Source: Lactarius indigo
Taxonomy: Eukaryota > Basidiomycota > Agaricomycetes > Russulales > Russulaceae
DNA length: 64,000 nt
Direction: 5' to 3'
Assembly: GCA_025766275.1 (NCBI GenBank)
Contig: JAFKAC010000027.1
Location: 496,001 to 560,000 of the forward strand
Shown: piece after piece, positions 1 to 8,395 of the stretch
How the letters are laid out: each line of letters opens with the position of its first letter
Position numbering within the stretch: the first letter of the stretch is position 1
The notes under the pieces: model-generated
What the model was told of the DNA's origin: nothing
The model's database searches: none
The model's input: the letters and a program-made list of their open reading frames with translations, nothing else
Translations under genes and position numbers: made by a program

Positions 1-915
1 CATGTCTTCCGCGACGAACATGGGGCGCGCGAGCCCATCGCTGCCATTCCCCCAAGCGACGACCTTGTCAGCGTTCGCGGAGTTTTCCCGCGCAACGACG
101 AGCGTTCAAGCTCTCCTGGAGTACGAGTTGGACGGTTGGAGGAGGGTAGCGGCGGAGTGGCAGAAGGAACAGCTAGACTCAGCCGCGGCCCGACTGAAAG
201 AGATGCGAGAGCGGCGGCAGCGATGGAGGCTGCTGAGGCTGGCCATGACGACGACGATTACTACCCGGCACGGCACGCCTTCCTTCGAACGAAAAGCAAC
301 CCTACTAATCCCCGCATCACACCCTGGCTCGTCAACTCTGACGGGTCCGCCATGTATCGAGGACGTGTGCATGTACCAGGCGCCGCAGAACATCGTCCCT
401 TCACCACCGCTGACGACCCCGCGCACGTTATTGTGCCTGAAGGGTTCCGGGCAAATCGACGACCCCATCACATTCCATACCCCATCACCGGGCCCGACGG
501 AGTAGAGAGGGACGCTTCTCATGTCCAGATTATTGGAGGGGCGGACCCCCTCATACTCGGGGTGATACCTGGCTCCCCCCATCTATACGGTAAGCCCCTC
601 TACGCCGAGCCACACGTCAACGCCACGCTGCGCCCCACGTACCCCCACGAAGATCTCGTCATCTTCGCCGCGGACAAGATTACGGACCGCGCTCTCAATC
701 GCATCAACGACGAGACGCTTACGGTGGAAGTCACGCGCTACCGTGCGGCCAGTTTCGAACTGGAGCGACTTCGCGCTAGGGTGGCTCAGCTCCGCGACAT
801 GATCGCGTGCGCCCAAAGCGACCGACAGGACTCCATCTACCGACTGGAGCGCGCTACGGCACTCAAGCGCATCGCCAACGAACAGCGCGACTGGCCGGCC
901 AGGGACTTTCGGTGA
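1..915 (+). CDS. Pol C-terminal extension of a chromovirus (element Z), 5' truncated by window edge
   Basis: Open frame (from 1, stop TGA at 913-915) homologous to the region downstream of the chromodomain in element B (19540-21245). Shared stretches are a YP-x-RHAFL motif, TP-(W/Y)-LV, EGFR-x-NR-x-P, the block ending LYGKPLYA-x-PH, and a C-terminal helical segment with DS-x-YRLERA. No catalytic motif, signal peptide or membrane segment is visible. The end looks coiled-coil. The stop lies 29 bp before the LTR, as expected for the last coding part of a Ty3/Gypsy element. A second frame (2-505) over the first half also resembles the equivalent frame of B (W, QEQL and AA positions shared). Function unknown. 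That it is the end of Pol is inferred from B, where only one TGA separates it from the chromodomain frame. Confidence 0.6.
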   Translation, partial: HVFRDEHGAREPIAAIPPSDDLVSVRGVFPRNDERSSSPGVRVGRLEEGSGGVAEGTARLSRGPTERDARAAAAMEAAEAGHDDDDYYPARHAFLRTKSNPTNPRITPWLVNSDGSAMYRGRVHVPGAAEHRPFTTADDPAHVIVPEGFRANRRPHHIPYPITGPDGVERDASHVQIIGGADPLILGVIPGSPHLYGKPLYAEPHVNATLRPTYPHEDLVIFAADKITDRALNRINDETLTVEVTRYRAASFELERLRARVAQLRDMIACAQSDRQDSIYRLERATALKRIANEQRDWPARDFR

Positions 916-944
916 GTCGGGGCCTCACGCTGAAAGGAGGGTGA

Positions 945-1473
945 TGTCACGTTTCGGTTTGGATGGACTGCACAACTCATACCCTTACTGTACCGGTTGT
1001 CACTACGGCGGTAAGGTATATTAGTGACGGACTTACCTACGGTGATACGGTAGTGCGATAGGCGATAGGGACTCGATAGCTGACTGATGACTGACGCCAC
1101 TAGTACTGGTACTAGTAGTATTAGGGTTCGCGCTGTTTCTGCGATACGTTGGACACTACTTACTGTGACTCATAGCAGCACTTCAAAGCCTGCTAGAACG
1201 AGTATTTAAACTGTCTTGTGAAGACCAAGATACGCCATCTTGGTCTTCTTGAATCGTCACTTGTTCTTCTCTTCTCTTGTTTCTCTTCGACTCTAAATCG
1301 CTTCGCTCCAATTCCATTCGCAACTTCAGAATCTTCGACTTGCCGGTGTACCTTCGTGTATTCACCGAGGCAAGGACTTGGACCTCCGCGTCTTCAAGGT
1401 TGAAACTTCAATACAGCTAAGTTGTTGCCGCCAACCGAGCTCAAGTCGAGCTAAACGTCGTGGCGACGTTACA
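945..1473 (+). repeat. 3' LTR of element Z (chromovirus)
   Basis: Begins TGTCACG and ends GTTACA, follows a purine-rich tract (GAAAGGAGGGTGA), and resembles the 5' LTR of element A (7908-8382) over much of its length. It carries a TATA-like TATTTAAA at 1203-1210 and a hairpin whose second arm, ATCTTGGTCTT (1237-1247), starts 34 nt downstream, the same geometry as in A and B. The upstream end of the element is outside the window, so no TSD can be checked. Confidence 0.85.
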
Positions 1474-1749
1474 CCCTCCTTTAGGCGCATTGATTGGTGC
1501 GATGAATGAGGCAGTCTTCACAGGCTTGCATGCGACGATGAACTGTGTCCATGGGATCTTCACTAAAAGTGTGATGACTCACTGTCACTTGACAGGGGGT
1601 CACAACGAAGGCAGAGACTGGGGGCTGAGAGGGTGTGGAGAAGAGATGCTCGACAACAGAAGAACACAAGATATGCTCTTGGCTCAGTAGAGGAGTAGTG
1701 GCGCGCGAGGAGCGGGGCACTCGAAGGAGCTGTGAGGCAAGAGGGAGGA
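1474..1749. other. Short stretch without a recognisable gene
   Basis: 276 bp between the Z LTR and the LTR of element C. It ends in a purine-rich run (GAGGGAGGA) next to the C LTR. The open frames here are short and show no family resemblance. Confidence 0.5.
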
Positions 1750-2256
1750 TGTCACAAGTGGACAGTCTGAGGGACTGTCCGTAGAATTGCACCAGCTTAT
1801 ATACTACAGGGGGTGGTCTGTGCATAGGTTTAGGGCAGGCTTAGGGCCTGTCTACGGGTGCTGCACAGTACTGTGCAAAGGAACATTCTAGAGACATCTA
1901 ACAATAGAGTCCAATCAGAAGAGGTTTAAACATAGAACGACTGCGCCGCAGTTGATGGCGCAATCTTGTGTCAGGATGGCGTGATTCCGCAGTCAATGCA
2001 GGAATCCCTGAGGGGTGGTGACTTGGTGGATTATCTTCGTTGATTGATCAACAATCAACTGTTAATTAGGACATGTGTACACAACACATGGCTTGAGAGT
2101 CGTGACAGTTCATGTGACAGATCACGTGATCATTTGAGAACAGAATTCAAACTCCGATTCGGAATTCCCCTTTAGGAAGGTGATTACATAAGACCGGGCC
2201 GACATGGACCAGTCCTAAGCGCCCTTGAGTCACGACCAAATTATAGGTTTGTGACA
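1750..2256 (-). repeat. 3' LTR of minus-strand chromovirus C
   Basis: 507 bp with TGTCAC and GTGACA termini. On the minus strand it follows the integrase/chromodomain stop by about 50 bp, with a tract AAAAAGGGGA just before it, so it is read as the 3' LTR. A minus-strand TATATAA (1797-1803) lies close to the LTR end and is followed by a hairpin at 1760-1780 (8-bp stem GGACAGTC/GACTGTCC). This makes R-U5 very short. The 5' LTR of C is missing. Confidence 0.75.
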
Positions 2257-2306
2257 GTATCCCCTTTTTAACATTGTGCTATTCCACGAGCACTAGTGTT
2301 CTTTGG

Positions 2307-3940
2307 TCAAGGGGCGGAGGGGTTGTCCTTGTGGAAGCGCTGGACAAGATCTTGGGTGTGGGACATTTGGGAGGCAGGGAGCCAGGAATTCTTGGAGTTG
2401 GGATACCCCTTCCACTTGATCAAGTAAAGTACGCCTTTCTTGTTGGGCGATACCTTTGACTGCAGGACCCTTTTGACTTCATAGTGTTCATCTTCCCCTT
2501 GGACAATTTCGGGAGGGGGTTGGGTGAAGTTAGGGCCATGTGTGGTGTTTTCTTTGTATGGGGAGATCAAGGAGTTGTGGAAGACTGGGTGAATTCGCCA
2601 TATCTTTGGAAGTTGGAGTTTGCAGTTAACTCCCCAGGAAGATAGGACTTTAAAAGGACCATGGCGTCGGGGAGCAAGTTTAGCTTTGGGGTGGGTAGTG
2701 TGAATATTAGTCCCTTCCAGCCAGACTAGATCGCCTTCATTGAACTTGTGAGAGATCATGGTTGACTTGGAATTTCTCATTACTTCTGCAGCAACCTTGA
2801 GGGCTGCAGTTGTTGATAAGTGGCCCGCGCGCACTTAGCGGCTCTAAAGGACTTGCAGATATGGACTGCTTTAGATAAGATATATTGGACCTGTAGATTA
2901 GATGATCTGTACAATCTCGGACTTCTTAGCTTATCTATGACATCATGTACAATGACATCATGTAGAACACTCTGGACATTTCATTGCACTCTTCCCTTTG
3001 TTCTCTTTGTGGTGTTATCTTTATTGTGATGTCATAATGATATCATTTACCTCTAGACTCTCTTTGTACTTTCTGTCCTTGTTCTCAGAACGTCCACTCC
3101 TTTGTCCGTTTGTAGAACAATAACTGCCTTGTAGTACGTGACTAGTGTTACATCCCTTGTATAGTGTCACTCCCAGAAAGTGTGTAAGTAGAGTAGCATG
3201 TACGCTCCTGGTCCACATCAGTTCTCACTGTTTGTGTGCCAGGTAAGCTCCCTTCCCTCCAATGTATAATATCAGTTCTCACTGTTTGTGTGCCAGACTA
3301 CCATCTTGCTTCACTTGCTTGACACCTCCTGTGCTGCTTCTCAGTCACCCTCTATATCTCACCACAGTACTTTGTCCCACTGTGAGTATAGTTCCTATGT
3401 GTCTGTTCATCAGCAGTGACTTCAGAGCAGATTCGGTTCAATGCGTCTAGTCTTTCTTCGGCTGCGGGTATCTTGCTATTGAAGTGGATGGGGGGAATGA
3501 ACTCTGGATTGTACCCATACCACACTTCGAAGGGTGACTTGTGAGTTGCACTGTGCTGTCATGTGTTGTGTGCAAACTCCATGAATGGAATTAGGTCTAC
3601 CCAGTTGTCTTGTTGGAAGTTACAGAAGACACGGAGGTACTGTTCAAGTTCTTGATTTACGTGTTCGGTTTCTCCATCTGTTTGTGGATGGAAAGCTGTG
3701 GACAGGGTAGATTTAACGCCTAATTTGTTCCAGATTTCTTGCATTACTTTCGATGCAAACTGAGGGCTTCTGTTGGAAATAACTTGTCGGGGTAGACCAG
3801 TACATCTCCAGATGTTTTCCAGGTAAAGTCGAGCAGTTTCGTCTGCTGTGATGGTCTTGTTACAAAGGGAAATGACTACTGCTTTGCTGAGTCGATCAAC
3901 GACTACAAACAACGAGTCATAGTTGTGGGAAGAGGGGAGG
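2307..3940 (-). pseudogene. Integrase C-terminus with chromodomain, chromovirus C (remnant)
   Basis: Minus-strand reading covers the integrase catalytic core end (3940-3559: VVVDRLSK start, S-x-RSPQFAS around the second acidic position, AFHPQTDGETE around the final Glu), then a linker (3558-3413). After the inserted solo LTR (2811-3412) comes the GDLVWLEG integrase C-terminal domain and a chromodomain (YEVKRVL ... YLIKWKGYP-x-S-x-NSW), ending at 2307. A TGA interrupts the core just after 3559 and is probably a decayed CGA. The usual D in SDR is N here (ISNRSPQF), so the catalytic triad is damaged. The zinc finger, RNase H and RT are absent because the reading is cut at 3940 by another LTR-like sequence. 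Not functional. Confidence 0.85.
2811..3412 (+). mobile_element. Solo Copia LTR inserted in element C
   Basis: 602 bp, TGTTGATAAG to GTTCATCA, same family as the LTRs of the Copia element at 23189-29992. It is flanked by a perfect 5-bp target duplication GCAGT (2806-2810 and 3413-3417). Removing it rejoins the integrase frame of element C. It carries the pair of ~25-bp direct repeats ending GTGCCAG that typify this LTR family; the first is followed by GTAAGC. Confidence 0.93.
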
Positions 3941-4519
3941 TGTTACGCCCTAGCAGGGGCGTGGGTTCTAAAGGTTCTGAATCACACAAGTATCAAGCGA
4001 AGACCTCTGTTGTCTTATTGCTATGAAATACAAGTGATAAAGGTGTGGCACAAGGTGCAGCACTACTCTGTAATGTAGGACTCCTCGTCCGAAGTGTCTA
4101 ACACTTCTCTACACTTGATCTTGCTAGTGCACAGAGTATAACAGGTGTAACGCGTTGATATAGTTCAACTGCAAAGACTTCGAAGTGTCCTGGTTAGGGA
4201 CTGAGGTAGGGGATGCACAAGAAGAGAGGGATAAGGCGAGGTCACACCAAAATACGGAGGCAAGGTTGCTAGATTGCAAACGAAGCCAAGTCTGGCTTCC
4301 TACGGTCTATGGTACAGGTTTATATAGGGCAGGGTTCCAAACAACATGAACACAAGTCCACACAATATCAAAGAGACTAAACGGAGTAAGCAGAAGTTCG
4401 GATCAAAGAAACAGCGCCACTAGTAACAGTAGCTCCTTTGGTAACAAGGTATAGTACAGAAGGGGGAAGGCAGGGTGGAGACATACTGTGACTTAGGTCC
4501 GAAGCATCGGATCATAACA
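3941..4519 (-). repeat. LTR-like sequence flanking unit D
   Basis: 579 bp with inverted ends TGTTA/TAACA and a TATA-like TTTATATAG. Its first ~25 bp resemble the start of 6653-7225 (TGT-ACGCC...CAGGGG), but the remainder is strongly diverged. It abuts the integrase remnant of C on one side and the last ORF of unit D on the other (overlap 8 bp). No matching 5-bp duplication was found (GGAGG before, GACTA after). Strand is assigned from the adjacent minus-strand ORFs and is uncertain. Confidence 0.4.
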
Positions 4520-4844
4520 GACTAGGTGGCTGGTTGGTATCTCTGTTGTGCAGGGAGATGTCGGAGTCTGAAGATTTGTCTTCAGTTTCAGGGGAACTGG
4601 GGGGAAGCCAATCTGTAATTCGGCAGAGCAAGGGTGGAGTCTGGAAGGTTTCTCTGGCGTTGAGAATTGACACTAATTCAGGGTCGTCAGAGGTCGAAGG
4701 GGGGTAGTGCCAGATACTAGGGTTGACAAGGTTCCAGTCAGGGTTTGACAAGGTGGTTTCCCACATGGAGGTGGCAAAGGAATAAGTGAACTCTGAACTA
4801 TCGGAGATGACTAAACGGGGGGCAGAGTTGGGATGAATGACCAC
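4512..4844 (-). CDS. Unknown ORF of unit D (third)
   Basis: 110-codon minus-strand ORF that runs into the terminal bases of the adjacent LTR-like sequence, as last coding regions of LTR elements often do. The protein is rich in Ser, Pro and Asp, with several Trp residues (SMWET, PDWNL, SIWHY) and an acidic serine-rich tail (ETEDKSSDSDIS). I recognise no domain. It may be the last exon or a broken part of one gene with the two upstream ORFs. Confidence 0.35.
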   Translation of the reverse strand: MVIHPNSAPRLVISDSSEFTYSFATSMWETTLSNPDWNLVNPSIWHYPPSTSDDPELVSILNARETFQTPPLLCRITDWLPPSSPETEDKSSDSDISLHNRDTNQPPSLL

Positions 4845-4892
4845 CCAGAGTTCTTGAAAGGAAATCTGTATTTCCTGGTATGTGAGGCGGAG

Positions 4893-5345
4893 TCAGTCAA
4901 CGAAATGAAGAGAGAAACTGTCTTCTAGTTGCCAAATGTATTGGTCTCGACGAGGGGGAATGTGGACAAACCAAAGATAGTCGCTCTTGGCCCACACTAG
5001 GAGTTGGTCTGTTGGATGGTTGGTGGCAGAGACGGAGTTTGAAAGGTGCCAATAAAGGAGCTGTTCGTCAGCAGCCTTGACGACTTCAGAAAGGTCATCG
5101 ATAAACTTGTGATAAACCCTTTCAGGGATGACTTCTCCAAAGTCAAAGAGGTCGATAAGGGTTCGTAAGGCGGTAGGGGGTTCTGTCCAACAGTCAAGAT
5201 GGGGGTTATCGATGAGGTCGTAAGTGGAAGTGACGGGGTAATAGCGGTCAAGTTGCCACTGCCTGTGGGACTCGAAGTTAACTCGGGCTCGCATGAGCCT
5301 TTGTTCTTCAGATAAGTTGAAGGTAAATGGAGTAGAAGGAGGCAC
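4893..5345 (-). CDS. Unknown ORF of unit D (second)
   Basis: 150-codon minus-strand ORF with an ATG (MPPSTPF). It has charged helical stretches (SEEQRLMRARVNFESHRQW), then LRTLIDLFDFGEVIPERVYH and a YWHLSNS segment. The upstream ORF also contains a YWHL motif (TTYWHLRFAF), which hints at a repeated fold, but this is only a short match. No transmembrane segment or catalytic motif. The AT-rich region immediately upstream could hold its promoter or an intron. Confidence 0.4.
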   Translation of the reverse strand: MPPSTPFTFNLSEEQRLMRARVNFESHRQWQLDRYYPVTSTYDLIDNPHLDCWTEPPTALRTLIDLFDFGEVIPERVYHKFIDDLSEVVKAADEQLLYWHLSNSVSATNHPTDQLLVWAKSDYLWFVHIPPRRDQYIWQLEDSFSLHFVD

Positions 5346-5461
5346 TTAAATCACTCTATTTAAGTCCAAAACCCCAATAAGTAAACACTTACTTACTTTG
5401 CATTGCACTTAAAACACTTGTTTCAAGACAAGGCAAATATATAACCACTTATCTAAAGTGG
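5346..5461. other. AT-rich palindrome cluster between ORFs of unit D
   Basis: Contains a perfect 8-bp inverted repeat ACTTAAAT/ATTTAAGT with a 6-bp loop next to 5345, a second one around AAGTAAACACTTACTT, and CCACTTATCTAAAGTGG at the far end, within strongly GC-richer coding surroundings. It may be an intron, a promoter or a small fold-back insertion. Confidence 0.4.
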
Positions 5462-6652
5462 CTAGTCATCGGGGAAAGTGGAAATGAAACTAAAGGGATT
5501 GGCAGGAATACGAGGTGAGAGACAATAAGCGAGAAGGTGGGGGGCAGAGCGAACCAAGTCCTCGAAGAAATAGGCCTGGTGGTAAGCGTAAATCTGTCCG
5601 TTAAAAGCAAAGCGCAAATGCCAATAAGTAGTAACGATTCTTCCATCCAAAAAGTCCTGAATCTCTAGGGTCACTAGAGAGTCAATGTACCCAGCCCTGT
5701 GGACGTTAGCAAGGGGGGCGAAGGTGCGTCTCAGGCCTTCCCTGAAGTCGTAGCAGATGGTCCCGAAGGGGGTGTTGGGAGAGGGAAGGTCGTAGACCAC
5801 CTTGGAACAGACATACAGGGGAGGGAAGTCGGGGTGTTGAGCGGGGTCAACAACTTGTGGGAAGAGGGTGTAGATGTGAGGGGGAAGAAGGCGAAAGGGG
5901 GTGACAGAAGGGAAAACCGGGGGGAAGGAAACGAGAGAAGTGGCGAGGGGAACTTTGGTGATTAGTTCCCGGAGGGTCGTGGAAGTGGGCCACCAAGATT
6001 CTCCTTGGGGGGTGATGATGGTGATGTACTGGTGGGGGTGTTCTCCTTGGGAAAGGAGACAAGGGGGGGCTTGGTAGGCGGTGGCGCCAAGAGGGGGAAG
6101 GTTCTCCTGATCAGGGTGGGGGGCTGGAGGGAAGATGGGGCCTTGTTTGGCTACTCGCTCGTAGTCAATTGGCGAGTTGGGGGTCGCAAGGCGGGAGGGG
6201 ACCGGAACAGGAGACGGAGAACGACGAGGAGTCGGAGGAAGAACAGGAGGTGGCGAAGGAAAGCCACGAAGGGAAACAGGGGGGTGGGGGGTCGGGACAT
6301 GGAGGGGGGGCGCAGACTCGGCGCGGGGTTCAGGGGACAAGGGGACAATGTTCCCGTTGAGGTCGATGATCTCGAGGACCTCTTCGTAGAACTGGGTGGT
6401 GCTGGGGGACAGGGGACGAGGGGAAGGACGAGGAGTGGCTTCTTCAGCCGGAGTGTAGGGGTAAACTAGTTCGGGGGTTACATCCTGAACAAGGGCAACA
6501 GGGGCAGGGGGTTCGTCTCCGCTGAAGGTGGCGGGGGTGTAGGGGGCGGTGAAGCGGAGGCTGTCAAGACAGACAGCGGAGGTGGAAGGAACAGGGGAAA
6601 TGTGGGAAAAGTTGAGGGGGCTACCTTGGTTGTTGTACTCTGACTGGTAGCT
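5462..6652 (-). CDS. Proline-rich unknown ORF of unit D (first)
   Basis: Minus-strand frame open from the edge of the LTR-like sequence (6652) to a stop at 5462, about 396 codons. No ATG marks the start, which is also the case for Gag of elements A and B. The N-terminal half is Pro/Ser-rich (repeated SPSP, PPP). The C-terminal half is folded-looking and hydrophobic (FGTICYDFREGLRR, YIDSLVTLEIQDFLDGR, QAYFFEDLVRSAPHLLAYC). No CCHC knuckle, protease, RT or integrase motif. Position suggests a Gag-like or cargo protein of a non-autonomous LTR element; this is inference. Confidence 0.4.
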   Translation of the reverse strand, partial: SYQSEYNNQGSPLNFSHISPVPSTSAVCLDSLRFTAPYTPATFSGDEPPAPVALVQDVTPELVYPYTPAEEATPRPSPRPLSPSTTQFYEEVLEIIDLNGNIVPLSPEPRAESAPPLHVPTPHPPVSLRGFPSPPPVLPPTPRRSPSPVPVPSRLATPNSPIDYERVAKQGPIFPPAPHPDQENLPPLGATAYQAPPCLLSQGEHPHQYITIITPQGESWWPTSTTLRELITKVPLATSLVSFPPVFPSVTPFRLLPPHIYTLFPQVVDPAQHPDFPPLYVCSKVVYDLPSPNTPFGTICYDFREGLRRTFAPLANVHRAGYIDSLVTLEIQDFLDGRIVTTYWHLRFAFNGQIYAYHQAYFFEDLVRSAPHLLAYCLSPRIPANPFSFISTFPDD

Positions 6653-7225
6653 TGTAACGCCACTACAGGGGTGTTGGGTACGACCTGTACCAAGTCAGTC
6701 AGATCGCGGTAACACAAGCTCTACGGCTTGGTTTCAGTAGGATGATGCACAAGGACCACAAGGACGTTAGTCACTTGGATCATAGAGGAGTGCTAAGACT
6801 CGAAGGTCTAGCAAAGGCAAAGGATTCACAAGACAATGAAAGGCACAAAGGCGTTCAAGTGTAGTATTTACACAAGAAGTCTAGTCTACCGTACAAGCTA
6901 GGTATGACTAGGGTTAAATAGAGATTGCGCTGTATGGTCGCTACAAATAGATGGTGCCATCGCTAGGTTGAGGAATAAAGGGATAGGCATGAAGGGAACA
7001 AAGCATGGACATATCAGGGATAAAGGTGAATCACGCGGGGTCGCGCGTGAGTGGGAACAAGTCGGAAACTAGCACATGTCGAACTTTATCAGAAAGGAAC
7101 ATCGATAAGTAGGGCGCATGATAGGAACCGAGTAATCGTAAAGTTTGTGTAATCGTACAGGGCTCATATAGTATAGGGAAGGGAATAGTGACATGCGAAA
7201 GAACAAGTCCAAGGAAATCGTAACA
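6653..7225 (-). repeat. Second LTR-like sequence flanking unit D
   Basis: 573 bp from TGTAACGCC to CGTAACA. Similar in length and ends to 3941-4519 but strongly diverged internally, so the two are unlikely to be the LTRs of one recent insertion. No TSD found (TAGCT before, GCTGC after). Confidence 0.35.
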
Positions 7226-7907
7226 GCTGCAGTGCAGGGCCAGAACTCCCCCACTGCACAGACAGAAAATACATACACCCAGATCATGCCCAATAGGATC
7301 TCATCTAAGAGTCCCTCACCTAGCCCTGGGGATGGAGCATCAAAATCGTGATCTGGATGTCATGAACTCCCCTGTTACCTTCCTGTTTTCTGCCCTTAGC
7401 TGATCCACTTCCTTTCTTGGTAGTTACCTTCTTATGCTCCCCCTTATCTGATCGTTCTAGCACCTTCTGTGCTATTCTTAATTCACCCTTCTTGTTGCCT
7501 TGCTGGCATGATACCATCTTGCACCATACTCACATCATCCTGCCAGCACATCACTCTATCTATAGCAACCAGTAGCATTATGTGCTCAGGCACAATCCTG
7601 TACTATATAGGGACTCCTGTGGTACGCCTTAGCTTCTTAGCTTTGGCTTAATCAATCATCTGCATTGTATCTCCATTAACTCCTTGAGTGCTTCAGTCCC
7701 TTCAGCACTCAAGCCCTTGACCCTGAACCCTTGACCCTTGACCCTTATCCCCTTTTGGGTCATTCCCCTCTCAGCCTCTGTGCAGGCTTCCCTTTGACTC
7801 CGCTCTCATCCCCTTTCTGTCTCACTGGTCAGCCTAGTGACACGTGACCATTGGACTTAGGCCTCTGAGCTCGTCCATTATTACAGACTCAGTCGCCTTA
7901 GTGCAAG
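7226..7907. other. No gene recognised
   Basis: 682 bp of sequence between unit D and element A. A short degenerate tandem run of CCCTTGA units lies at about 7710-7745. Open frames are short and unremarkable. Confidence 0.5.
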
Positions 7908-8382
7908 TGTTACGGTTTTGACGTCAGACCCTTACTGTACCGGTTGCAACTACAGTGGTAAGGTATATTAGCTGCGGACTTACTTACGGTGATACGGTAG
8001 TGCGATAGGTGATACGAGTACGATAGCTGACTGAGCGGTGCCTTGGTGACTTGATCCTAGTACAGGTACTGGTAGTTGTGGTGTTGAGATACTTACGCGA
8101 TACGTTGGACACTACTTACGGTGACTGATAGCAGCGCTTCAAAGCCTGCTCGACTTGTATTTATGGTGTCTCGCGAAGACCAAGATACGCCATCTTGGTC
8201 TTCTTCAATTGTCACTTCTTGTCTCAGATCTCGTTTGCCTCTATAACCGAGTGCCGTCCGAATCTCTCTGGTGTCTTCAAACATCCAGGTCTGCCTTTGT
8301 GCCATACACCTTTGGGCGTGATTAGCTAAGTCGTAGTCACCTTCAAACGCTCAAGTTGAGCTAACGCTGTGACGGCGTTACA
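7908..8382 (+). repeat. 5' LTR of chromovirus A
   Basis: 475 bp, TGTTACGG to GTTACA, related to the Z LTR at 945-1473. It contains TATTTAT (8158-8164) and a hairpin AAGACCAAGAT/ATCTTGGTCTT. Confidence 0.9.
8158..8202 (+). promoter_or_regulatory. Element A core promoter and predicted self-primer
   Basis: TATTTAT at 8158-8164 lies 34 nt upstream of ATCTTGGTCTT (8192-8202), the predicted first 11 nt of the RNA. These 11 nt are exactly complementary to the PBS at 8385-8395, the arrangement known from the Tf1 self-priming elements. Confidence 0.6.
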
Positions 8383-8384
8383 TT

Positions 8385-8395
8385 AAGACCAAGAT
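8385..8395 (+). promoter_or_regulatory. Primer-binding site of element A (self-priming type)
   Basis: AAGACCAAGAT starts two bases after the CA end of the 5' LTR. It is the reverse complement of 8192-8202 and does not look like a tRNA 3' end. Confidence 0.6.

Noticed and set aside
3925..3940. Polypurine run before 3941 as a PPT of a plus-strand element
   Set aside because: The same bases encode the integrase of element C on the minus strand (LPSSHNYDS), so the purine run is explained by coding. No plus-strand coding precedes it.
5699..6469. Plus-strand ORFs opposite unit D, Gly/Arg-rich
   Set aside because: Mirror of the proline-rich minus-strand frame; composition artefact.
3941..7225. Unit D as one LTR element with a simple 5-bp TSD
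   Set aside because: Flanks GGAGG and GCTGC do not match and the two LTR-like ends are too different.
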